Below, piece by piece: positions 11,163 through 21,499 of a stretch of DNA of 64,000 bases. The notes beneath the pieces are model-generated. The model worked only from the letters and a program-made list of their open reading frames with translations. It did no database searches and was not told the origin of the DNA. The first letter of the stretch is position 1, and every line of letters begins with the position of its first letter. The position numbers and the translations under genes are program-made. Source of the DNA: Nyssa sinensis (Eukaryota; Streptophyta; Magnoliopsida; Cornales; Nyssaceae); NCBI GenBank assembly GCA_008638375.1, contig CM018051.1:37952177-38016176 (forward strand). The letters are read 5' to 3'.

Positions 11163-11785
11163 ACTGCTTCTGAAATTTGGCCTTCAAGCAAAATGCTGTT
11201 GAATGGTATCTCCATAAATTTTTTAACGAGTTTGTCCGATGATTTTAAGTGGTGGATGCATTGCAGTATCAAAAGAATAGCCTCGGCTTTCAGATTAGTA
11301 AAACATGCTAAAGATTTTAAATAGTCAGCAACAAGTTGGTAATTCTGATTGAAGTCAACTATCACAACGAGAAGCTGCAGTTCTGTTTTGACACAAAAGA
11401 TTTCTTTACTATAATAATCTTGATCAACGAGTGGGATGTCACTGATCTGTGATGCAGCTCTCCACTCCTAATTAAACCAAAACAGATCCAACTGGGCTCC
11501 CAACCACGAGAAGTCCATAGCCATCTTCCTCCTCTGGTGCTGTGGATGAAGTCTTTCAGGAGAAAGAATTTTCTCCCTTAAAAATTTGATAAAATTCAGT
11601 ATTGAAAGCACGTTGCCTCTAGTTAAAGTTGAAGCAACAACCTGAGACATGAGAAGCTTCCCAATGAATTGACATGTTTTTCCATATTCGGACATCAGCC
11701 CAATTGTTTTCAGCTCCTCCTTATATTCAATTATTTCATTTCCATAGAACCTCTGATCAATTAATGGAATATCAACAAGCACAGA
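11163..11785 (-). pseudogene. NO VEIN / At3g48770-like ATPase protein fragment
   Basis: Minus-strand translation from 11,782 gives 'IPLIDQRFYGNEIIEYKEEL' and 'FIGKLLMSQVVASTLTRGNV'. After a frameshift and stop near 11,470 it continues with 'EWRAASQISDIPLVDQDYY' and 'VDFNQNYQLVADYLKSLACF'. The repeated pattern 'DIPLIDQ-x-FYG-x-EI-x-x-YKEEL-x-x-x-G' is, from memory of the family, typical of the large plant histidine-kinase-like ATPase proteins related to NO VEIN. Only a middle portion is present, with frameshifts, and it runs directly into LRR sequence at about 11,160. The family name should be confirmed by a search. Confidence 0.55.
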
Positions 11786-12170
11786 TCCATTCTGCAGAAG
11801 ATGTCCCCATGATGAAGACGGCAGAGATGACCGCGATGGTGGCTTGTGAAGATGATGTTAAGAATAGATACGCTGAAGTTTCAAAGTCAGAAGAGAATGA
11901 AAGCTGTAAGTACTTTAAGCTAGAAACGAAAGGTGTCCTTTCCAATAAAACCTGTGATGAAAAATTGCATAATTTTGCAGGTTTGAAATCCGGGTCTCGT
12001 ATGGTACCATTTCTTGAGAATGATAACTGTGAGTCGGATATGGTCAACAATAATGTTACTAAAGAAGTTAATGGGAACCATGAAGAAGTTGAAGATCTGT
12101 ATTCAATCCGTAAACAGCTTGTTCAGATTGAAAATCAACAATCCAGTCTGTTAGACCTCCTCCAGGTATG
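11783..12170 (+). pseudogene. TORTIFOLIA1/SPIRAL2-like gene fragment
   Basis: Plus-strand translation ends with 'EDLYSIRKQLVQIENQQSSL' then LDLLQ, which resembles the conserved C-terminal region of the plant microtubule-associated proteins TORTIFOLIA1/SPIRAL2. After 'ctcctccag' at about 12,168 comes GTATGC, a good splice donor, so intron sequence seems to be retained and capture was probably at DNA level. A possible internal intron (gtaagt...ttttgcag, about 11,907-11,981) stays open in frame, so it is uncertain. The piece lies on the strand opposite to the three fragments on its left. The N-terminal HEAT repeats are absent. No function is expected. Confidence 0.5.
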
Positions 12171-12840
12171 CGGTACCTCAGCTGCATTGTAGAATTATAT
12201 ATGTGTTTGTACAAATCTTCTCTTCGTTAATTTCTACAGTAAGTAAATTGTCAATTACTTGACATTCACCGGCTGTTAACCCCTTGGATATTGCATTTGT
12301 AGATTCTCTCAAGATACAAAATAATATCGATGAATATGTTCAATTCAATGAAAGTAGAGAGCGGCCAGAACAGAGTTAAGGCTACAAAGGTTTGCAGTGA
12401 ATCTGTTTTTCTAATTTTCTGACTTATGGCCTTCAGTCAGTTCATCTTGCTTCGCTGGTGTCATTGAGGCACTATAAGTTGGAGGGTCAGACGATGAATT
12501 AATGCACCCATGTTCATGGGTGAGACCAGATCTTGACGATGGTCGCTTTTGCTTTTATGTTATAAGCACTTTAGTCCCAACATTTAGCTTCCGAGCGGAA
12601 TTCCTATTGCAAGGCCAAAATTTGAACCTTACAATGCTTAACAGCATCAAGCATCCACTTCCTTCATATTGATAAGTGTTAGCTAATCCCACTGTGAATA
12701 GCTCACTTTATCAGCCAGTACATAACGAAACAGAGAACTGGAGTCGGAAACGACGTCACAGAAGATGCTGGTGACGAGGAACGGTAGAAAGAGAGAGTAG
12801 GATTGCCATACTTTATCTCTCTAAATGTATATCGCTTCTC
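12171..12840. other. Non-coding; possible intron and flank of captured gene
   Basis: No open gene. A 'tgcatttgtag' acceptor-like site near 12,292-12,302 could close the intron that opens at about 12,169. The rest shows no recognised domain, repeat end or RNA gene. Confidence 0.35.
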
Positions 12841-12945
12841 TTTGCTAGCTCCGCTAGCTCTGGAGGCGCCGGCTCCGCTGGCTTTGCCAGCTCTGGAGGC
12901 CTGGCTTTGCTAGCTCTGCTCTAGAGGCGCGGAGCTCGGAAGTTC
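12841..12945. repeat. GCTAGCTCTGGAGGC-type short repeats
   Basis: Degenerate units of 'ctagctctggaggc' and 'ggctccgctggctttgccag', like those inside the LTR at 9370-9730. Probably another fragment of the same Tat-like LTR. Confidence 0.5.
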
Positions 12946-13322
12946 AAGTTCTAGAGTCAACGGCCATGTAGTTGATGGAACATCCTGTGAAGATGCCATC
13001 AATGAGCTCAGTCACTTGAATGGACAGCAAAGACATGGTATGCCCGTCGTGGTCGAAGAAAGACTGGACCACTATAGCTGCTATGCCACTTTGAGTCCCA
13101 CATCGGTTAGGAGTCGGGCACTGGCGTCGCTTATAAGCCCCAGACTGCTCTTTTCCTAGCACAAAGCCTTTTCCTCCCTAGAAGAACAAAGCCGTGAGCC
13201 ACAAGACCCACGGGCATAAGACCCACAGGGCGTAAAACCCATGGGTAGGCAAAGCGGACAATATTGTGCTAGGGAGCCTACCATGTGCCAAGGCAAAAAA
13301 GTGCAGCATCAATATATATATT
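12946..13322. other. Unassigned segment with a small inverted repeat
   Basis: About 12,960-13,090 could encode a short peptide (contains 'CEDAINELSHLNGQQRHGMP') that was not recognised; it may be another captured gene piece. Then comes 'gagtcccacatcgg' (about 13,093), a motif frequent in plant TRIM/MITE-type repeats, and an inverted pair 'ctagcacaa' (about 13,157) and 'ttgtgctag' (about 13,264). No confident family. Confidence 0.3.
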
Positions 13323-13327
13323 ATATC

Positions 13328-13914
13328 TGATGGTGCACTTTTTGATCAATGAGGCTTTTGCTCTTCGTCTTCTGTCAAGAACTCAAAAGGAGAGATTAAA
13401 GGACCACCAGGTTGGCTCCAGTGGTAGCCGTTCCGATGATAAAGTCAGTAAAAATAAAAGAGAGACTGTAATTGAAAAATAATAATTGATTTTAGTTGAA
13501 AAGAGCACCTTAGGATTTTATTTATAGGCTGTAGACTTTCTAAGTTGATTAGGATTTGGAGTCGTAGAGATCGGGATTTGACGATATCTGAATATGGTAG
13601 TTGCCATATTAAACTCTGCTCCCCACAAAAGTAGGGATCAAAAGATATCCGAGACTAACAATTTCCATGTCCCGTTTTGTTTCCTTATTCCAAGGTCAGT
13701 AAGGTATATAAGGCGGTGATCAGCTCGGGACGCCTCTAAATACATACTCTGAACTCTCTACTTGGAAGAAAGGTCTGCACCTTTCTGATCAAGGACCGTC
13801 TGGATCCTCGGGTTTGCTAGATTTGAATAGCTTTGTGTCTTTCCTAACCTACACATGAAAGAGCTCATATACACGTGTCAATCTTGGGTTAGGCTGTCAT
13901 TTTATGGTACATCA
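13328..13914 (-). repeat. Tat element 3' LTR
   Basis: Left copy, 587 bp, TG...CA bounded. It is followed inside by a pyrimidine-rich tract 'gccactccctcctcgagcc', which on the coding strand is the polypurine tract used to prime plus-strand DNA. Aligns along its length with 23,232-23,819. Confidence 0.9.
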
Positions 13915-14146
13915 GCCACTCCCTCCTCGAGCCTTAGTTCTATAGGACCCATGCAGAACTGAAGTTAGGGTTTCTAAAGTGTCACGCGTCTTCTCATTAA
14001 TGCTCCGTTTCGTATTCTGAGAAAACAGTCATTAATGGTGCGGTTATGGCGCAATCATTATTTAAGTCGCCGATTCGATAATCGAGGCCATCATTATCCA
14101 ATCGTCGGTTGGGATTTGGGGCATTAAATGGCACCATTTGATACAT

Positions 14147-14153
14147 TATAAAT
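14147..14153 (+). promoter_or_regulatory. TATA box of the antisense gene
   Basis: TATAAAT followed about 60 bp later by a (GA)n tract (about 14,207-14,229) and then the first ATG of the antisense gene near 14,239. Fits a plant core promoter pointing away from the left LTR. Confidence 0.5.
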
Positions 14154-14238
14154 AGTGACGTTTCCCCTTTGGATTCTTTTATGAATCCTACACTGCTTTG
14201 AAGCTTGAGAGAGAGAGAGAGAGAGAGAGGAGATTTCT

Positions 14239-16330
14239 GTGCAATTTTTGGTGCACCTGAGGACTTCTCCGTCACTTGAGCTTCGATCTCTGATCTTCGA
14301 TCTTCGGCTAGTGAGTGGTAACCTTCATCTCCCTTTATTTTTCTTCCATTACTGCATCGTTATTCTTCTAGCCTCTCTATCCTGCATTTATTTGCTTCCT
14401 TGCTGTTTTATAACAATCTTCTCCTCCGATACATGTTCTAATGCTAGGGAAGAAAATAGGGAAACTGTTGAAGTGGGTAATCATAGGGCATTCCCAGTTA
14501 AGGAAATGAGTGACTCTTCTAATAGTGATTCAGGGGTGCTGCTTCTTGAAGGGCACCTTGAATCTAGGAATAAGGAGATTGGCACATCAGGCCGATCTCA
14601 AATAAGAGAGCGAGGCGAGAGTGCCATGACTGAGGGTATGTTAGATGCCTTTAAAACTAATTTTGATTTCCCTAAGAATGTATAATGTAGGATCCTTACA
14701 AAAATAGACTGCCCATCACACATTGAGAAGGGGAAGATCTGCGCTTACCTCGAATGGTTCGAGGTCAGTGTACGTTTCCCTTTTCACCCCCTTATAAACA
14801 AGTTTTTTAGTTGGTTTAAGATCTGTCCTACCAAGTTGAATATCAACAACTGGAGGCAGCTTATGGCATTTTTAGTGTTAGGTTATCAGAATGGGGTTGA
14901 GGTAGATCTAAACTTCATCCGAAGCAATATGGACATGAAGTACCTCAGGTCGGAGGGTTTATACTACATGTCCTTTGACAAGAGGTTCAAGCCCCTGACC
15001 TCGGTACCTACTTCTAACAAGGCATGAAACAAAAATGGTACTTTTTTATCAATGGAGGTTGGAAACTTGAAGATTATGAGAACCCGACGAGTCTTTTTCC
15101 TCGGCATACCGATGTCAAGGGTGAGCCCACAAACCTTTAGTTTTCAGTAATGACTTCCTCTTTCGGTTTTGTCTAACTTTGTGTTGTTTTCCATTTTGTG
15201 TTACAGATAAGAAGGCTTGGAGGAGATTAGTCTTTACTCCAGAGCTTCAAGAGAAGTACAGCCAACTACTGTATCCACTAGATCGACCTCACGACCATAT
15301 ATTGACCCTCCAAAACTTCATGGAGGCTGGCCTAGTGAAGAACAAATCAGCCGCACTAAAAAAGTTATCCTAGCGAGCTGGACGTCAGGCCCCAAGAAGA
15401 CTGGAAAGGCATCCAGCCGTATCGTTCCTCCCCTTCCTCAAAAGAAGTGGAGGACTGAAGTGGGAGCCTCTAACTCTCCAGAGCATACAGTCTCCGAGGA
15501 ACTGTCTACGCCGGTCGCCCGTGAGGAGGTGCCGCCACCTCTAGCCTTGCCTGTGTGCTCGGCTTTCCGCAGCAAGGGGAAGCTGAATTCGATCCCCCCC
15601 AGAATCATTTCAACCGAGAATAGGGAAGCCACCATCAAGAGGGCCTAAAAGGACTCCTGGGTCTCTACCTTGGAGTGCTTCAAAGGCGTGAAGCCCCGAA
15701 GGATAGCCAGAAACCTCCTGGTCTCACATATGAGGGTAAAACCCCATTACTTAGTCCTTTTTTAAAAAAAAAATCTTGTTACTTCTATTCTGACTAGTTT
15801 GAATTTTATCTTTTACAAGTCATCCATGCCATGGCTGAGATCATGGACTTCCTAAAGGAGTTCGAGTAAGAGGACAAGCTCCAAGCCGAGCTAAATAAGG
15901 CCTGCCTTCAGCTCGAGATAGTTCGTTTAGTCTCCCACTCCTTCGAGGAGAAATTTAAAGAAGCTTTGAATAATATGGCCATTTTGGAGTCACAGAAGAA
16001 TGCCCTCGCTTCTGAGCTAGAGGCCTTGAAGAAGGAAAATGATGAGATGAAAGCAGCGACGGCTCTGAAGCTGGCCTCTAGCATTCAAGCGGTTAAGGAA
16101 ACGGCCAGGGAGGAGACAGAGAAGGAGCTCAGAGATGAAGTAAGCTAGTTGGGCGGCGAGTTCGTAGATCACAAGTATGAGCTATTCCAGAAGAAGATCC
16201 AGAAGCTCTACCCTGACCTTGATATTTCTTAAGTGGATGAGGTCTAGCTGGACGATCCAAAGCTGAGTCCTTCTGAAGCTGCCCTAGTGTAACCCGCGGA
16301 AGCTGAATGAGCTACCCCATCTGTTGAAAA
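14239..16330 (+). pseudogene. Antisense gene of the Tat element (putative gypsy-type transposon domain)
   Basis: A plus-strand gene facing gag-pol tail to tail. After an N-terminal part with a stop at 14,683-14,685, the same frame resumes and encodes 'FPFHPLINKFFSWFKICPTK', 'NINNWRQLMAFLVLGYQNGV' and, after a frameshift near 15,025, 'KWYFFINGGWKLEDY'. This pattern fits the plant family known in Pfam as 'putative gypsy type transposon' (PF04195). A GT-AG intron at 15,121-15,206 joins two frames exactly (phase 1); a second likely intron spans 15,736-15,819. The 3' part (15,830-16,210) is Glu/Lys/Leu-rich coiled coil. Several stops make this copy inactive. Its role in the element's life cycle is not known to me. 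Confidence 0.7.
15121..15206 (+). other. Intron in the antisense gene
   Basis: GTGAGC donor after '...gatgtcaagg' and TTACAG acceptor before 'ataagaagg'. Splicing joins codons in phase (…VK-D-KK…) and links the two open frames of the antisense gene, which supports a real intron of 86 nt. Confidence 0.65.
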
Positions 16331-16489
16331 CCCTTGATTGGGGTGTTTTCTTTTTGTCTTTTTTTTTTTGTTTTAATTTTTTTTTTTGAAAAGTTGTACT
16401 CTTTTACCCTCTAGGTTTATCATTAATGAAAGATCTTTTATTTATCTTGGTCTCTTGTGATTAAATTCGAGAATAGAGAGTATAATTCA

Positions 16490-17035
16490 GACATGAAAAA
16501 TTTGCACTTAAGTCAAGACATAATCTTCAAACCTGAGGCATTTGTAATTAAGTCAAATTTGTAATTGAGTTAAGATAAATCCTTTAGACCTGAAACACTT
16601 ATAATTAAGTCAAGATAAAATCTTCAAACCTACAATTCGTAATCGAATTAAGATAAAACCTTTAGACCTGAAACACTTGCAATTAAGTCAAGATAAACTC
16701 TTCATACTTGAAATTCGTAATCGAATTAAGATAAAACCTTCAGACCTGAAACACTTGCAATTAAGTCAAGATAAACTCTTCAGACTTGAAATTCAAAATC
16801 GAACTAAGATAAAACCTTCAGACCTGAAACACTTGCAATTAAGCCAAGATAAAATCTTCAAACCTGAAATTTGTAATCGAATTAAGATAAAACATTCAAA
16901 CCTAAAACACTTGTAATTAAGTCAAGATAAAATCTTTAAACCTAAAATTCTTAATCGAATTAAGATAAAACCTTCAGACCTGAAACACTTGCAATTAAGT
17001 CAAGATAAAATCTTCAAACCTGAAATACTTGTAGT
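16490..17035. repeat. Tandem repeats of about 60 bp in the Tat 3' region
   Basis: About eight to nine degenerate units built on 'acctgaaacacttgcaattaagtcaagataaa' and 'cttcaaacctgaaattcgtaatcgaattaag'. The array sits between the end of the antisense gene and the GGACCAGAC array. Non-coding; the open frame through it is repeat-derived. Confidence 0.8.
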
Positions 17036-17039
17036 GGTT

Positions 17040-17480
17040 GAAAAATGGACCAGACCTGGGGGTCTGTGCATTAAGATAGACCAGATCTGAGGTCTGTGCA
17101 TTTAGATGGACCAGACATGTAGCACTTGTAATGGATACAAGGCTTTTAGGGGCCTGTGCATTGAAATGGACTAGACTTGGGGTCTATGCATTAAAATGAA
17201 CCAGACCTGTAGCATTTGTAATGAATATACGACTTTTAGGGGTCTGTGCATTGAAATGGACCAGACTTAAGGGTCTGTATATTAAGATGGACCAGACCTG
17301 TAGCACTTGTAATGAATACAAGGTTTTTTAGGGGTCTATGCATTAAAATGAACCAGACTTGGGGGTTTGTGCATTAAGATGGACCAAACTTATAGCATTT
17401 GTAATGGATACAAGACTTCTTAGGGGTCTGTGCATTGAAATGGACCAGACTTGGGGGTTTGTACATTTAAGATGGAAGCA
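17040..17480. repeat. GGACCAGAC tandem repeat array of the Tat element
   Basis: Units built on 'atggaccagacctgtagcacttgtaatg' and 'aggggtctgtgcattgaaa', forming a higher-order repeat of about 115-120 bp. The core is shared with the array at 9912-10,290. It lies between the array of 60-bp units and the integrase C-terminus. Confidence 0.8.
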
Positions 17481-17574
17481 CTTAGAAAAGAAAAAGAAAC
17501 CTTTTATTGATGACACTTTCGTAAGTGCTCAACATTTCAGGGACAAGGCACAAGCTTCTCAGTTACATCCTTCA

Positions 17575-18760
17575 ACTAGAAAGTTGTGGGCTTGACGATC
17601 TTGGTAACCCTATAGGGCCCTTCCCAATTAGGGGAGAGCTTTCCCATGGTGGGATCTTTGGTGCTCGGGAGTACCCTTCTCAGGACGAGGTGCCCTAGCT
17701 GGAAATTGACAAGTATTAACCCTTAACTGAAGCTTCTGGCCATTCTCTGCTGGTATGCTTTAGTCTTGATCCTGGCTTGCTCATGTATTTCTTCAAGCAA
17801 TCTAGATTTTTTACAAGTCGATGATCGTTAGGTTCTTGGTCAAAGGCCTCTGTCTTCAAGGTTGGCATGTCAATCTCGATGGGAATGATCGCCTTGGTAC
17901 CGTATGCTAGTGAGAATGGTGACTCTGTAGTTGGTGTCTTTCGGGTGGTTCGGTAGACCCAGAGCACTCCGGGAAGCTCTTCAACCCATTTTCTCTTGGC
18001 TTCCTCCAACCTTTTCTTAATGGCATCAAGAATTATGTGGTTAATGACCTCTGCTTGCCCATTAGCTTGGGATGCCTTGGTGAGGAGAAGTGGTGACTGA
18101 TGTGCAGGTTTTCATAGAACTTCCCAAACACCTTTCCAGCAAACTGCACACCATTGTCAGAGATGTTGACGCGAGGTATGCCGAACCTGCAGACTATGTT
18201 CTTCTATGTGAAGTGTTTTACCTCCGCTTCAGTAATGTGAGTCAGAGGCTCAACTTCTACCTATTTGGAGAAATAATCTATGGCGATAAGCAGGTATCTT
18301 CTATTCTATGGGCCTTTGGCAGTGGTCCTACAATGTCCATCCCCCATTGAGTGAAAGGCCAAGGACTGACAATAAGGATAAGCTCGTGGTGGGGTTGGTA
18401 CTGGTATGAGGCAAATTTTTGACACTTGTCGCACCTCTAGACATATTCCTTGGCCTACTTTAACATGTTTGGCCAATAATAACCCTAAGTTAGAGCTTGG
18501 TGAGCTATAGTCCTGCCGTCGTTATGGTTTCCATAAATTCCTTCATGTATCTCGGCTAGGACATATTAGAATTCCTCTAGAGATAGGCACCTCAGGAGTG
18601 GTTGAGTGTAGAATCTTTGGTAGAGCTTTTCGTTTAAGATTAGGTAACGAGCTACCCTGATCTGAATCTTTCGAGCCTGATTTTTGTCTTTCGGAAGCAA
18701 TCCTTCTTTTATATACTGGATGATTGGAGTTATCCAATTCTGGGTTTGTTCTGAGATTTA
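17575..18760 (-). pseudogene. Tat integrase remnant
   Basis: Minus-strand pieces in several frames. A degenerate zinc-binding region with 'RCDKCQKFA' lies near 18,410-18,440. The catalytic core start 'WGMDIVGPLPKA' lies near 18,305-18,345. The open stretch 18,009-17,716 contains 'WVEELPGVLWVYRTTRKTPT' and 'TESPFSLAYGTKAIIPIEI', standard for the end of the gypsy integrase core. A C-terminal 'GPYRVTKIVKP' (GPY/F type) is near 17,580-17,615. Integrase would join element cDNA to the chromosome. Multiple stops and shifts make it inactive. Confidence 0.8.
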
Positions 18761-18793
18761 GGTGGACTGTACTTTCTCGATGCTCGGTTTTGG

Positions 18794-19345
18794 TTAGTAA
18801 GAAACCCTTACCGTTGAATCCCTTTCTAACTTGAGATGGAAGGCCATGTTCGCCAAAGCGTCAGCCCTGAAATTCTGGCCTCTTTCAATTTTTTGGATGG
18901 TGAATTTAAGGAATGAGGTTTTCAACAAGTCCACCAGCTCTAAATATTGAACCATTTTGTTATCCTTGGGGGAAAATTCTCTTAAGACTTGGCATACCAC
19001 AAGTTGGGAGTCCAAAAATTCTTCAAGGTTCCAAGATTCGCATTCCAAGGCCAGCTTTCTCTTGAGGACGAGTGCTTCATACTCAGTTTCATTATTCAAA
19101 GCTCTGAACCCCAAGCTAACTTCCTTTTCATTTATGATTCCATCTAGGGATTGGAGTACGATTTCCACTCTTGAACTTCTATCGGTAGATGACCCGTCAG
19201 TGTAAAGTCGCCATACTGTGGTGTCCATGTTGGCTTGAGCTTTGTTATGCAGCGCTGGAGTGAGTTCTGCAACAAAGTCTGCTAATACCTGTCCTTTGAT
19301 GGAGGTTCGTGGAACGTAAGATATGTCAAATTTTCCTAACTCCAC
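18794..19345 (-). pseudogene. Tat second (archaeal-type) RNase H
   Basis: An open stretch of 183 codons on the minus strand. It starts with the tail of the first RNase H ('GKFDISYVPRTSIKGQVLAD', which is also the usual linker), then 'WRLYTDGSSTDRSSRVEIVL' and 'NNETEYEALVLKRKLALE', carrying the first Asp and the Glu of the RNase H fold. A duplicated RNase H after the polymerase is a hallmark of Tat-lineage plant gypsy elements. The frame is short and flanked by stops. Confidence 0.8.
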
Positions 19346-19360
19346 AAACCACTTGACCAG

Positions 19361-20686
19361 TCATCCCGAGACTTTTAGTGGGTAGGACGTAGGGACTTTA
19401 ATGGGATGTGCCTGAAAATAGGGCCTGAGCTTATGAGCGGACATCACTAGGGCAAAAGCCAACTTCTCGACGTCAGAATATCTCTTTTCGGTATCCAAAA
19501 GTGTTTTACTGATGTAAAAGACTGGCTTTTGAATCCCTCTGTCTTCTCTGAGCAGCGTTGAGCTGATAGCATTTTCTAATACTGCAAGGTAAAGAAGCAG
19601 ATTTTCCCATTGTACTGGTTTAGAAAGGAGTTCGGGAGAGGCCATATATCATTTTAACTCCTGGAAGGCCTTTTCACTTTCAGGGGTTCATTCAAGGGCC
19701 TTACTCCCCTTCAGGGCTCTGAAGAACGGGAGGCACTAGTCTGTAGATTTAGAGATGAACCGGTTCAGAGCTGCTATTCTTCCATTCAGGCCTTGGATGT
19801 CTTTCTTGGTCTTAGGTGACTCTAGTTCAATCAGAGCTTTAATCTACGAGGAGTCTGCCTTAATTCCCTTCTGAGAGACCAAAAAACCCAAGAACTTCCC
19901 TTAATGATCTCAAAGGTACACTTTGAGGGATTCGGCTTCATTTTATGCTGCTTCAGGATGCTGAACATTTGGCTCAGGCGTTAGATATGGTCATTCTTCC
20001 TTGTGCTCTTGACCAGTATGTCGTCTATGTAGACTTCCATTGTGCTACCAATTAAGGAGCCAAACATTTTTTTTGCCAACCGTTGATATGTGGCTCCAAC
20101 GTTTTTCAGACCAAACGACATCAATCTATATGAAGGTTGTCTTTTCCTGGTCTAGAAGGTACATCTGAATCTGATTGTATCCTGAATATGCGTCCATGAA
20201 GCTCATGAGCTCAAGCCCTATAGTTGCGTCAACTAGCTAATCGGTCCTTGGGAGGGGAAAGCTCTCTTTAGGACAAGCTTTATTGAGGCCTATGTAGTCA
20301 ACGCGAACCCACCATTTTTCATTCTTCTTTTTGGCAAGGACTGTATTGGCGAGCCATTCTGGGTAGAATAGCTCTTTTATCATTCTGGCATCCAGCAGCC
20401 TCTAAACCACTTTATTGATGATCTTGTGGCGTTCAGGGGTGAAGGTCCTCCTCTTCGATCTTACTAGAGGATAGTATGGGTCAATCATTAGCTTATGGGA
20501 GATGAAGTTAGGATTTATCCCTTCCATATCCTTGGTCTCCCAAGCGAATACCGACAGATTGTCTTCTAAGAATTTAACAATCTCTTGCTGCTCAGAAGGG
20601 GACAGGTCTGAGTTGATCTGTAAATATCGCTCTCCCCCTTCAGAGCTCACCAATACCTTAATAGGTTCCTGCATTGGTTTGGCCAT
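19361..20686 (-). pseudogene. Tat reverse transcriptase and RNase H remnant
   Basis: On the minus strand, 20,686-20,402 encodes the region before and into the RT ('ISHKLMIDPYYPLVRSKRRT'). The polymerase active-site motif YIDDIL is encoded near 20,013-20,033 ('MEVYIDDILVKST'). The first RNase H is 19,645-19,361, with 'PVFYISKTLLDTEKRYSDVE'. Several stops and frameshifts separate the pieces between 19,650 and 20,400. RT copies element RNA into DNA; this copy is inactive. Confidence 0.85.
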
Positions 20687-21057
20687 GTTGTCCCTTCCCC
20701 TAGGGCTTAATGGCTCTTCAATTTCAGAGGGGCACTCATTCGTTTCATGAAGTTCGAAAGGTGCAGGACTTTTTTCTTCATGAAGATGTTGTGATTGCTA
20801 TTTAAGGGCTTTTTCCTTTAGCACGAGAGCATGGCACTCTCGAGCAGTTGACTAGCAACCCCTAATGGAATAAACCTTATTGTTTTGTACGTACTTCAGG
20901 CACTAATAGAGGGTTGAGGTGACCGCTCCCATCTGACGGAGCCAAGGTCTTCCAATGATGACGTTGTAGGGGGACTTGGAGTGCAGGACCATGTATTCAA
21001 AAATTAACGTCTTCTAAGCGTCCCCCTCTCCTGCTGTGGTTAGGAGGTCTATCTTGC

Positions 21058-21267
21058 CTAGCGGGTGCTGAGATTCCTATTGAACCTCGCCATTATAACG
21101 ATGTTAGCCTTGATGTCATTGATGCTGAGATTTATATGCTTAAAAGGCTCATAAAACAGCACATTGGTGGAACTCCCCATATCCACCAGAACCCTCTTGA
21201 TCTCAAAATTCACAATCTTAAGCGAGATGATGAAAGCATCACTATGAGGACAGTGTACCCCCAACAA
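21058..21267 (-). pseudogene. Tat protease remnant
   Basis: A minus-strand open stretch with 'KRVLVDMGSSTNVLFYEPFK', the retroviral-type aspartic protease site. The usual D-T/S-G triad has become D-M-G. Protease would cut the gag-pol polyprotein. Only about 70 codons are open. Confidence 0.75.
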
Positions 21268-21499
21268 GATCCAGCTCTAAGAACTGGATTTGTGGTGCGG
21301 GCCTCAGCCTTTTCTCAATGGTAGAAATCTGAAGGATGTTGGGTTCTGCCCTTGCCTTCCGAGCATATCGCTTCTTAGTTTTATTGGGCATCCTGGTCAT
21401 CGAGTTGTCAACATGGAGGACAAAGATGACCTCATTGTTTTAACACGGCTGTTTGTTTCGGGTCTTCCTTTGTTTAGGCCTCTACTCTTGTCTCATTTG

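Noticed and set aside
16677..16916. Repetitive open frame with 'LSQDKLF' units
   Set aside because: Produced by the ~60-bp tandem array of the Tat element; no start context or homology.
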